Position numbers and translations under genes: made by a program
Notes under the pieces: model-generated
Told to the model about the DNA's origin: nothing
The model's input: only the letters and a program-made list of their open reading frames with translations
The model's database searches: none
NCBI RefSeq assembly: GCF_901827175.1
Contig: NZ_LR594662.1
Span: 1,364,001-1,428,000 of the forward strand
Length of the DNA stretch: 64,000 bases
DNA from: Variovorax sp. RA8
GTDB taxonomy: Bacteria > Pseudomonadota > Gammaproteobacteria > Burkholderiales > Burkholderiaceae_C
Direction of reading: 5' to 3'
In this document: piece by piece, positions 7,759 through 15,744 of the stretch
Numbering within the stretch: position 1 is the stretch's first letter
Layout: each line of letters begins with the position of its first letter

Positions 7759-9078
7759 CTAGGTGTCACGTGCCCCGATGGCATCCAGCACGCCGTGGGC
7801 CATCGTGCGTCGAAACCTTGCATGACGACGGCCGATGTCGGCCAGATCCGATTCGTTGCCGATGCTTCGCCGCGCGTCTGCCCAGACAAGATCAGCGTGG
7901 CGCAACAAGACCTCGCGGCGCTCTACGTTGGTCTCGCAAGCGACCACGGCGGTGAGCACATCGAGCAAGCGGATCAGCACTGCGGGGCTGCCAGCGGCAT
8001 TCTGGCGGATCATGTGGAACATGACGTTGACAAGCGCGCTGTAGGTCAGGGTGGGCACTACGAGCGCGACCGCATCTTCACGGATGATCACGCCGCTCGG
8101 CAACCGTGATCCCACAAGTTCGCAGAGCGCTGCACCGAGCCGATCGAGCACGCTCATCGCGGTGTGCGGATCGTTGATGCTGGCAGACAGCGCCCGCACC
8201 GCCACTTCCACCAACTGGCGCACTGCATACTCGGCGTCGCCCGCACTGCCGCGCGACGTGCCCAGAGCGGTGGCGTTGCGCACCGCCTCCTCGGCCTTGG
8301 GGACCGACACTGAAATCACGGCGATCGGTGCTCCTGGAAAGACATAGTCGCCCTTGCGGACAAGGAGTCGGATCGCGGTTCGGTGGTGCGACGCCCAGTC
8401 CGCAAGACCTGCTTCGTCGAGCTGCTGGAGGTATCCGCGTCGCTTATCGACGATGTTCGTGGCATGCGCCCAGAAGCTGGCCGCAGGCGAGGCGGGCTGC
8501 GCCGCGCCTGCGACCGTGGCCTTCAAGGCAGCCTGGATGTCGTCGCTCACCAGTTCGATCACCGTGTCGACGTTGATCCGCTTCGCCATGTGGCCGACGA
8601 AGTAGACCAGCGTCGCGACGCAGACGAATGCCAGCAGGATTCCCACCGTTAGCGCCAGATGGGGTGTGAAGGGGCCCTCGTCCTGCGTCCTGACGCTGCG
8701 AAGGACCATCAAGGCATAGGAAAAGGTCCCGAGGTATGCACCCAGCGTGAACTGGACGCCGCGGTCCCGCGTGAAGTTGCGCAAGAGACGCGGCCCCATC
8801 TGTCCGGCCGCGAGAGAGAGCGCGGCAATCGTGATGGAGAACACGGTACCCGCGACGGCGATTGTCGACGAGGCGATGGCACCCAGCAGCGTGCGCGCCC
8901 CCGTTCCGCCGCCGTCGTACAGCCAGCTGCTCTCGGTCAGCCGTGCGGAGAGGTGGCCGCCGCGATCGAGGCCGAGCAAGCCGAATGCGAGCAGGATGCC
9001 AGCGAGCACCATCGCACCGGGAACCAGCCAGAAGGATTCGCCGGCCAGGTTGATGAACTTGCGGATTCTGGCGTTCAT
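7759..9078 (-). CDS. DUF2254 membrane protein
   Basis: A 439-residue protein. Four hydrophobic segments fill the first 160 residues (FWLVPGAMVLAGILLAFGLL first), followed by a long soluble C-terminal domain with ALSASINDPHTAMSVLDRL, the typical DUF2254 block. The ATG at 9078 is used because the frame upstream (to 9219) has no hydrophobic or conserved content. The family has no established function; its topology suggests an inner-membrane protein with a cytoplasmic domain. It is divergent from the trehalase gene. Confidence 0.8.
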   Translation of the reverse strand: MNARIRKFINLAGESFWLVPGAMVLAGILLAFGLLGLDRGGHLSARLTESSWLYDGGGTGARTLLGAIASSTIAVAGTVFSITIAALSLAAGQMGPRLLRNFTRDRGVQFTLGAYLGTFSYALMVLRSVRTQDEGPFTPHLALTVGILLAFVCVATLVYFVGHMAKRINVDTVIELVSDDIQAALKATVAGAAQPASPAASFWAHATNIVDKRRGYLQQLDEAGLADWASHHRTAIRLLVRKGDYVFPGAPIAVISVSVPKAEEAVRNATALGTSRGSAGDAEYAVRQLVEVAVRALSASINDPHTAMSVLDRLGAALCELVGSRLPSGVIIREDAVALVVPTLTYSALVNVMFHMIRQNAAGSPAVLIRLLDVLTAVVACETNVERREVLLRHADLVWADARRSIGNESDLADIGRRHARFRRTMAHGVLDAIGARDT

Positions 9079-9303
9079 GGGCACGTGGTCGAGGGGGATG
9101 GCCGGGCGTATAGGGTTTTCGCCATGGTGCGGCCCCGGCGAGGACTCATTGAAATCACTCTGAGGGACGCCGAGCGCAAAGCGTGTAGGCGAACTTCCAG
9201 CCTGTGCATGTGTCCTCATTCACTTGCCGGGGCCTGCCGAAGCCTTGGCTGCTGCGCGGCGACGACCAGGATGCGGCGCATCTGGAACTTGTGCTGTGCG
9301 CTC

Positions 9304-9330
9304 GGTCAAACATGTTCGTGACGTTTGACC
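9304..9330. promoter_or_regulatory. Perfect 8-bp inverted repeat in the divergent DUF2254/trehalase region
   Basis: GGTCAAAC (9304-9311) and GTTTGACC (9323-9330) form a perfect inverted repeat around an 11-base spacer. It sits in the 321-bp gap between the divergent DUF2254 start (9078) and the trehalase-linked mini-ORF (9400). There is no T-run on either side, so an operator is more likely than a terminator. I see no other feature in this gap. Confidence 0.5.
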
Positions 9331-9399
9331 ACCCTCCCATCGCAGCGGAGCAGATCGATCACTGCCTCCTTCTTTCCCTGACAACCCAGGAGATTCTCG

Positions 9400-9471
9400 A
9401 TGAACCGAATCTTTCCGCATGCGCTCTGGTGGGTGGTCACCGGTGCCTCGCGGGACATCGCCAAGCAATGA
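9400..9471 (+). CDS. 23-codon mini-ORF overlapping the trehalase start
   Basis: An ATG at 9400 sits six bases after CAGGAG, the best ribosome-binding site in this area, and opens a 23-codon frame beginning MNRIFPHALWWVVTGAS. Its TGA (9469-9471) overlaps the ATG at 9468 that begins the trehalase frame (ATGA). It could be a translational-coupling leader, or the original N-terminus of trehalase or of another protein cut off by a frameshift; the WVVTGAS stretch resembles the start of a short-chain dehydrogenase. Whether it is a functional peptide is not known. Confidence 0.4.
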   Translation: MNRIFPHALWWVVTGASRDIAKQ

Positions 9472-11150
9472 GAGCCGACACGGGCAGGGCAGCGCCTGCC
9501 GGCGCGCAGCGTTCGAAGCAGGCCTCCGAAGCACCGGCGCCCGACTTCCTGACACCGGCGGATCGCTACCAGGAGCTGTTCATTGCCGTGCAACGCGAGC
9601 GCGTATTCTCCGACAGCAAGACCTTCGTGGACTGCGCGCCGCTGGCTGAGCCGTCCGCGATCCTGGACGCCTATCGCTCGCGCAGTCATGAGCCGGGCTT
9701 CGATCTCCCGCAGTTCGTGCATGCTCATTTCAGGGCAGTCCGGCCGGCTCCCAGCGAGTACGAGTCGCAGCGGTGGCAACCCATCGGCGCGCATATCGAA
9801 GCGCTGTGGCCGGTTCTCACCCGGCATCCCAAAGCCCATCCGCCGCATGCATCGCTGCTGCAGCTGCCGCATCCCTATGTGGTGCCCGGAGGCCGGTTCG
9901 GCGAGCTCTACTACTGGGACTCGTACTTCACGATGCTGGGCCTGGCCTCTGCCGGCCACACCCGGCTGCTGCAGGACATGGTGGAAAACTTCGCCTACCT
10001 GATCGACACCTTCGGGCATGTGCCGAATGGCACGCGCACCTATTACCTGAGCCGCTCGCAACCACCGGTGTTCTCGCTCATGGTCGACCTCGCCGAACGG
10101 CATGGCGCCATCGAGGCGCTCGATTTCCTGCCGCAGCTTCGACAGGAGCACGCCTACTGGATGAGCGGCAGCGAGGGCCTGGCGGCCGGCGCGGCCTGCC
10201 GGCGGGTGGTTCGCCTGGATGCCGGTGTGCTGCTCAACCGCTACTGGGACGACCGTGACGCACCGCGCGAGGAGTCGTGGCTGGAAGACGTGACGACCGT
10301 CGAGGGCTGCAGCCGCGAGCCGGCCGAGGTGTACCGGGATCTGCGTGCGGCGTGCGAATCCGGCTGGGACTTCAGCAGTCGCTGGCTGCGCGAGGCGCCG
10401 CCGCGCAAGGCCGCGCCCCGGCCTGTCCAGGCCCGCGCCGCCACTGCCCCGTCGCTGGCGAGCATCTGCACCACCGACATCGTGCCGGTGGATCTCAACG
10501 CCTTTCTCTACGCGCTGGAAGGCAGGATCGCAGCACTGGCGAAGCGGGACGGCGACGACCATGTCGCGCGCGAGTTTGCGCAGCGGGCCAGCGCGCGCAA
10601 GGCGGCGATCGTCGAATTGTGCTGGGATGCCGCGCAAGGAGCGTTCTTCGACTATGACTGGCGTGGCCGGGGGCGGCGAAGCTGCCTGACCGCGGCCTGC
10701 GTCGTGCCGCTGTTCGTCGGCATGGCCGACCCTCTGCATGCGCAGGCGCTGGCTGCCACCGTCACGGCGCGGCTGCTGGCGCCCGGTGGCATCTCGACGA
10801 CCGAATGCACGAGCGATCAGCAGTGGGACCGGCCGAACGGCTGGGCGCCGCTTCAGTGGATGGGCAGCCAGGGGTTTGCCGACTACGGCTGCCACTGGAT
10901 CTCGAACACCATCGCCAGGCGCTGGCTTGCTACCGTGGCGGCGGTCTACGAACGCGATGGAAAGTTGGTCGAAAAGTATGCGCTGCGGCACGTCGAGCAC
11001 GAGAACTCCGCCGGCGGCGGTGGTGGCGAGTACCCGCTGCAGGACGGCTTCGGCTGGACCAACGGAGTCAGCTGCGCCTTGCTGGCGGCGCAGCCGCAGC
11101 ACACCGCCAATGCGTCCGTTGCGCACGATCCCATCCGCCGGCACCGCTGA
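9468..11150 (+). CDS. Trehalase, glycoside hydrolase family 37
   Basis: About 560 residues with the two trehalase signatures, PGGRFGELYYWDSY and QWDRPNGWAPLQW, the ESGWDFSSRW block that carries the catalytic acid Asp in this family, and the C-terminal GGGGGEYPLQDGFGWTNGV. It hydrolyses alpha,alpha-trehalose to two glucose molecules. E. coli has periplasmic (TreA) and cytoplasmic (TreF) forms; from the ATG at 9468 no signal peptide is visible, only a short polar leader. That start has no ribosome-binding site of its own and overlaps the stop of the preceding mini-ORF, so translation may be coupled. The start is the weakest part of this call. Confidence 0.88.
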   Translation: MRADTGRAAPAGAQRSKQASEAPAPDFLTPADRYQELFIAVQRERVFSDSKTFVDCAPLAEPSAILDAYRSRSHEPGFDLPQFVHAHFRAVRPAPSEYESQRWQPIGAHIEALWPVLTRHPKAHPPHASLLQLPHPYVVPGGRFGELYYWDSYFTMLGLASAGHTRLLQDMVENFAYLIDTFGHVPNGTRTYYLSRSQPPVFSLMVDLAERHGAIEALDFLPQLRQEHAYWMSGSEGLAAGAACRRVVRLDAGVLLNRYWDDRDAPREESWLEDVTTVEGCSREPAEVYRDLRAACESGWDFSSRWLREAPPRKAAPRPVQARAATAPSLASICTTDIVPVDLNAFLYALEGRIAALAKRDGDDHVAREFAQRASARKAAIVELCWDAAQGAFFDYDWRGRGRRSCLTAACVVPLFVGMADPLHAQALAATVTARLLAPGGISTTECTSDQQWDRPNGWAPLQWMGSQGFADYGCHWISNTIARRWLATVAAVYERDGKLVEKYALRHVEHENSAGGGGGEYPLQDGFGWTNGVSCALLAAQPQHTANASVAHDPIRRHR

Positions 11151-11380
11151 GACGTCCCCGGCTCGAAGATGTCCGCATCAGCGCCGCTCTTCGCGCAGAG
11201 TTGGTACCGCGCCAGGTCAAGCACGGTGGGTGGATCGGATGCCTGGCTCCCGTCGTGCGTTCGGCACGCTCATTTGGCGAGTCCGCGACGCAGGCCATCG
11301 GGCGCCCAATTTGAAACAGCCCATGAACTTCGCGGCATGGAAGCGAATCAATCGAGGACAAACGCTGGAAGACCCGATCC

Positions 11381-12982
11381 ATGCTTCGCCCCACAGCCCA
11401 TCTTTTCGTCCTGGGACTGGCACTCCTTCTCGGCGCTTGTGCAGTGAGCCCTGGGCAAGCGCCTGCGGCAGGCGTTGGCACCGAGGCCCGTGCACGGCAC
11501 GCGCCTGCCTTCTCGTCGCTCGTGGCCAGCCGCCGGGCAGCGGTCGTCAGCATCACGACCCTGCGCGTCGGTCGCGACTTGCACCAGGAGGACCTCGAAC
11601 TGGAGTTCGCGCCCGAGAACGACTTCGCCGATCGACTGGCCTGGCCGCTTCCGGCGAGTGTGCGACTCAGCCAGATCCGAGATCTCGCCTCGGGCGTGAT
11701 CCTTGCGAGCGACGGGCTGATCCTCACCAGCGCGCACGTGGTCGCGGATATCGATGAAGCCCAGGTCCGCCTGGACGACGGCCGCCGATTCAAGGCACGC
11801 GTGGTCGGCGTCGACAGGCGCACCGATGTGGCCTTGTTGAAGATCGAGGCGAACGATCTGCCGGTCGCTGTCATCGGCGATTCTTCTCGACTCGCTCCGG
11901 GCGACTGGGTTGCCGCGATCAGCGCGCCGTTCGGCTTTCACGGTAGCGTCACCAGCGGCGTGATCAGTGCAACGCACCGGTTCATCGGTGGTGCCGGGGC
12001 GGTTCCCTTCATCCAGACGGACGTCGCCATCAATCCCGGCAGCTCGGGGAGTCCCCTGTTCAACAGCCGCGGCGAAGTCGTGGCGATCAATTCCATGATC
12101 TACAGCGGAAGCGGCGGCTACATGGGTCTCTCCTTCTCCGTACCGATCAATCTCGCGATGAAGATCGCCACCCAGCTGCGCGCACACGGCACGGTTCCAC
12201 GCGCTCACCTGGGTGCCGAAGTGCAGGAAGTGACGATGGCCCTGGCCCGATCCTTCGGCATACCTCAGGCAACCGGTGCTCTTGTGGTTCGGGTGGACGC
12301 CGGCAGTCCCGCCCAAGCGGCCGGCTTGGCGCAGGGCGATGTCATCGCCAGGTTCGACGGCGTTCCCATTTCGCACTCCACCGAGCTGCTGCAGCACCTC
12401 GCCGACAGCACGCCTGGGACCCGCAGCCGGATGGATGTGTGGCGGCGGGGCGCGATGTTCACCGTCTGGGCGACGCTCTCGGAACAGCCGCGTTCCAGGA
12501 TCGCCTCGTTGACCCGTGCGGCGGCTGAATGGAACGACGGGCTCGGACTGAAGCTCGGCGAGTTGTCGCCCGCATGGCGCCTGCGCTTGCGTGTCGATGG
12601 CGGTCTGCTCGTTCGCGACGCCGCAGGGTTGGCGCGCAGCGAGGGCATCCGCTCCGGCGACCTCATCATCGCCGTGAACGACATGCGGCTCGGGAACGTC
12701 GACGATTTCCGGCGTAGCCTGTCGCGCATACCAGCAGGTCGAACGGTCGCATTGCTGGTCATGCGCGACCGGCGCCTGGCCTACGTGCCGGTCCGGATCC
12801 CCACGCAGGGAGCCGGTTCACCAAGCGGCCTGTACTCCGCCGCCCCGGCAACCCAGGCTGCACAACCGACGCAGCCGCCGGGCTCGGCGCCGCTCACCCA
12901 GGTCGTCGGTCGAAGCGATGAGCCATCTCACGCGACGGACGCGTTGCTTCAGCGCATCGAGATCGCGCGCGGGGAGCCATAG
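11381..12982 (+). CDS. HtrA/DegP-type serine protease, predicted lipoprotein, two PDZ domains
   Basis: A 533-residue protein with a lipoprotein signal (LGLALLLGAC, acylated Cys20). The S1C protease domain has its triad at H119 (LTSAHVV), D149 (RRTDVALLKI) and S222 (INPGSSGSPL, where most HtrA have GNSGGP). A first PDZ (about 235-340) and a second, more divergent one (about 385-470) follow, then a low-complexity Ala/Pro/Gln tail. It should degrade or refold damaged periplasmic proteins from a membrane anchor. The stop codon overlaps the GTG of the ligase-like gene (TAGTG), an unusual coupling of a periplasmic protease with a nucleotidyltransferase-fold protein. Confidence 0.88.
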   Translation: MLRPTAHLFVLGLALLLGACAVSPGQAPAAGVGTEARARHAPAFSSLVASRRAAVVSITTLRVGRDLHQEDLELEFAPENDFADRLAWPLPASVRLSQIRDLASGVILASDGLILTSAHVVADIDEAQVRLDDGRRFKARVVGVDRRTDVALLKIEANDLPVAVIGDSSRLAPGDWVAAISAPFGFHGSVTSGVISATHRFIGGAGAVPFIQTDVAINPGSSGSPLFNSRGEVVAINSMIYSGSGGYMGLSFSVPINLAMKIATQLRAHGTVPRAHLGAEVQEVTMALARSFGIPQATGALVVRVDAGSPAQAAGLAQGDVIARFDGVPISHSTELLQHLADSTPGTRSRMDVWRRGAMFTVWATLSEQPRSRIASLTRAAAEWNDGLGLKLGELSPAWRLRLRVDGGLLVRDAAGLARSEGIRSGDLIIAVNDMRLGNVDDFRRSLSRIPAGRTVALLVMRDRRLAYVPVRIPTQGAGSPSGLYSAAPATQAAQPTQPPGSAPLTQVVGRSDEPSHATDALLQRIEIARGEP

Positions 12983-13596
12983 TGGTCCGCCTCGCAGACT
13001 TCAAGCCCATGCTGCTGTCAGAGCGGCAGTTCGACCTGGAGGAACCCGGCTGGATCTATGAGCTGGAATACGACGGCGTACGCGTCACGGCAGAATTCGG
13101 GGCGCACGCCGTGCAGTTGCGCACGCGCAATGGCGCCGACGCGACCAAGTGGTTTCCAGAGATCACGGACCGCCTGGCCGAAGTGGCAGGCGGTCCGTTC
13201 GTCGTCGATGGAGAGGTCTGCGTGCTGGACGATCTCGGCCGCAGCGACCCCCGGGCACTTCAGCAGCGCGCCCAGCATCGGCGCTGGTACGAAAGGGCGA
13301 AGCCGGTTGTCTATTGTGTCTTCGACCTCCTCGTCGACCGAGGCGCAGATATCACGACCCAGCCGCTGTTGCTGCGCAAGGCCGCTTTGAATCGCTTGTT
13401 TACCGAGCCTTCCCGGGGCATCGTCGTGGTGGAGTACTTCGAGGAGGGCGCGAAGCGGTTGCTGAAGGGGACTGCCAGGCTGCTGGGGATGAAGGGCCTG
13501 GTCGCGAAACGCCGCTCGAGCATCTATCTGCCGGGCGTACGTTCGAGCGAGTGGATCAAGGTGAAGTTGCCTCCGGGGAAGTCGAATCACGGCTGA
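12982..13596 (+). CDS. ATP-dependent DNA ligase-like protein with altered catalytic motifs
   Basis: A 204-residue protein that matches only the adenylation domain of LigD-type ATP-dependent ligases. Motif I reads ELEYDGVR: the nucleotide-accepting Lys of KxDG is Glu29. Motif IIIa (VVDGEVCVLD) and motif III (FDLL) are normal. Motif IV reads MKGLVAKR, with Lys171 where the family has Glu (EGxVxK). Motif V (WIKVK) is intact. There is no OB-fold. The protein is therefore unlikely to form a ligase-AMP and may be a binding or regulatory relic. It starts with GTG inside the protease stop and overlaps the 3' end of the convergent oxidoreductase by 10 bp. Confidence 0.8.
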   Translation: MVRLADFKPMLLSERQFDLEEPGWIYELEYDGVRVTAEFGAHAVQLRTRNGADATKWFPEITDRLAEVAGGPFVVDGEVCVLDDLGRSDPRALQQRAQHRRWYERAKPVVYCVFDLLVDRGADITTQPLLLRKAALNRLFTEPSRGIVVVEYFEEGAKRLLKGTARLLGMKGLVAKRRSSIYLPGVRSSEWIKVKLPPGKSNHG

Positions 13597-14627
13597 CCGC
13601 AGTCAACGCGCACCACGACCTTGCCCGTGTGATGGCCCTGCAGCAGGGCCGCCAGCGCTTGCGGGGCCCGCTCGAGCCCGTCCACCACATGCTCGCGCAG
13701 CACGATGCGGCCGTCGGCCAGCCATGCCTTCATCTCGGTCTGGAACGCCTGGAAGCGCTCGCCGTAGTGGTCAAGAATGATGAAGCCCTGCATATGAACC
13801 CGCTTCTGCAGCACCGTCGAGAGCAGTTGAGGCAGCCGGTCCGGACCCGGCGGCGGCGCGGCGTCGTTGTAGTGCGCGATGAAGCCGCATACTGGCACCC
13901 GCGCACCGAGGTTCAGCAGCGGTAGCACGGCCTCGAGGACCTTGCCCCCCACGTTCTCGAAGTAGACATCGATGCCCTGCGGGCAGGCCCGCGCCAGGCG
14001 CGCCTCGAAGTCGTCGACGGTACGGTCGATGCATGCGTCGAACCCGAGTTCCTCGACGGCCTGGCGGCACTTGTCCGCACCACCCGCGACCCCAACTGCC
14101 CGGGCGCCCTGGATCCTTGCAATCTGCCCCACCACGGCGCCGACCGCACCCGTCGCCGCGGCGACAACCACCGTTTCCCCCGGCCGGGGGCGGCCGATGT
14201 CGATCAGACCCACATGCGCGGTGAAGCCAGGCATGCCCAGTCCGCCCAAAGCCAGCGAAGGCGTGCCCAGGTCGCCGAGCGGCATTAGATCGCTTCCGTC
14301 GGACGAGGCATAGTCCTGCCAGCCTGCGTGAGCGAGGACGAGCTGTCCCGCGCTGAAGGCGGGGTGCCGCGACTCGACGACGCGGCTGACCGTGCCGCCG
14401 ACCATGGTGGCGCCCAGAGCCACCGGCGGCGCATACCCTGGCCCGACTTCGTCCATGAGGTTTCGCATGTAGGGATCGAGCGACAAGTACAGCGTGCGCA
14501 GCAGCACCTCGCCCTCGCGAGGCGAGGGGATGGGCTCCGTCGACATGCGGAAGTTGCCTTGCGTCGGCAGCCCATTCGGTCGCGAGGCAAGGACGATGCG
14601 GCGGTTCATGCGAACTGGTTGTGTCAT
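13587..14627 (-). CDS. NADP-dependent MDR oxidoreductase (CurA / prostaglandin reductase type)
   Basis: A 346-residue zinc-free medium-chain reductase. It begins MTQPVRMNRRIVLASRPNG and carries the YLSLDPYMRNLM substrate-side motif of the leukotriene B4 dehydrogenase/CurA branch. The cofactor motif is GETVVVAAATGAVGAVVGQ, and DVYFENVGGKVLEAV follows. The family reduces the C=C bond of enones and enals with NADPH. The start at 14627 aligns with family N-termini. It is divergent from an AraC-type regulator 79 bp away, which likely controls it. Confidence 0.85.
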   Translation of the reverse strand: MTQPVRMNRRIVLASRPNGLPTQGNFRMSTEPIPSPREGEVLLRTLYLSLDPYMRNLMDEVGPGYAPPVALGATMVGGTVSRVVESRHPAFSAGQLVLAHAGWQDYASSDGSDLMPLGDLGTPSLALGGLGMPGFTAHVGLIDIGRPRPGETVVVAAATGAVGAVVGQIARIQGARAVGVAGGADKCRQAVEELGFDACIDRTVDDFEARLARACPQGIDVYFENVGGKVLEAVLPLLNLGARVPVCGFIAHYNDAAPPPGPDRLPQLLSTVLQKRVHMQGFIILDHYGERFQAFQTEMKAWLADGRIVLREHVVDGLERAPQALAALLQGHHTGKVVVRVDCGQP

Positions 14628-14706
14628 GGCGTGGTGAATCCCGGATTGGCGTGAGGTCACCAGCTTAGGAATACGATCCCGACGCATCCATACCGAACTA
14701 GCCGGA

Positions 14707-15687
14707 ATGCTTGACGATTTGTCCGAAGAACGAGGCGAGCGCCACCCAGGCGCAGAGTTGATGAGCCCGCTGCTGCAAACCTTGCGGCTGCACGGCGTGA
14801 ATTACCAGCGCTGCTTGCTGCGCTCGCCGTGGAGCGTGGCGTTCGGGCCCCAAGGCTTGCCGCGTTTCCACTACGTCAGCGGCGGCAACATTCGGCTGTG
14901 GACGGCATCCATGGGTTCGGTCTCTCTCGCCAAAGGGGACGCCGTGCTGCTGCCTCGTGGCGGCTTCCATATCGTGGCGAGCGCGGCGGATTTCCCCCCG
15001 GCGGAGATCGAGCGCCTGCGAGCGACCGTGCTCGCCGACGACATGCAGTTGGTGAACGGCATGGAAGGCAATCCGCATGCCGAGCCCACCGACGCGATGT
15101 TCTGCGGCACGTTCCGCTTCGAGATGGACCCGCTGCATCCACTGCTGCAACTGATGCCGGAAGTACTGGTCCTCAGCGATCTGGCCCGGCAGGAACCGAA
15201 TGTGCCGGACCTGCTGCAGGCCATGCAGCGCGAGGTGCAGCGCGCCGCGGCGGGCTCGGAGGCCATCCAGGCACGCTTGGCTGATGCCCTCGCGGCCTTG
15301 ATGGTGCGCGCGTGGGTGCTCTCGGCGCCGGCGGATACGAGAGGCCTGGTATCGGCGCTGCGCTGCCCCCGCGTCGGGAAGGTGCTCGCCGCCATCCATC
15401 GCGACCCTGGTGCCAGGTGGACTGTTCCCCAACTGGCATCGGTGATGGGCGCTTCTCGCTCCACCTTCACCGAGGCGTTCACTCGTACGGTGGGCGAGAG
15501 TCCCGCCAGATACGTGGCCCAAGTGCGGATGGCACAGGCCAGCCGATGGATTGGCGAACAAGGCGTGCGCGTCTCGTCGGCCGCCTACCGGCTGGGCTAC
15601 GAGTCCGAAGCGGCATTCAGCCGCGCCTTCAAGCGAGTCATGGGAAAGGCCCCGGGGCGGGCGCGGCAGCTGAAGCCCCTCGAGTAG
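14707..15687 (+). CDS. AraC family regulator with N-terminal cupin-like domain
   Basis: A 326-residue protein. The first half is an AraC_binding_2/cupin_6 type sensor (SVSLAKGDAVLLPRGGFHIV); the last 100 residues are the double helix-turn-helix (WTVPQLASVMGASRSTFTEAF and the second motif around SSAAYRLGYESEAAFSRAFK). Such regulators usually control the adjacent divergent oxidoreductase gene. The ATG at 14761 is an alternative start that loses only 18 non-conserved residues. It converges on the MFS gene. Confidence 0.85.
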   Translation: MLDDLSEERGERHPGAELMSPLLQTLRLHGVNYQRCLLRSPWSVAFGPQGLPRFHYVSGGNIRLWTASMGSVSLAKGDAVLLPRGGFHIVASAADFPPAEIERLRATVLADDMQLVNGMEGNPHAEPTDAMFCGTFRFEMDPLHPLLQLMPEVLVLSDLARQEPNVPDLLQAMQREVQRAAAGSEAIQARLADALAALMVRAWVLSAPADTRGLVSALRCPRVGKVLAAIHRDPGARWTVPQLASVMGASRSTFTEAFTRTVGESPARYVAQVRMAQASRWIGEQGVRVSSAAYRLGYESEAAFSRAFKRVMGKAPGRARQLKPLE

Positions 15688-15744
15688 TTCGCAGCGCCAA
15701 TGAGGCATTGCCTGCCAACCCGCCGGCAACCTGCTGCCGCATCA

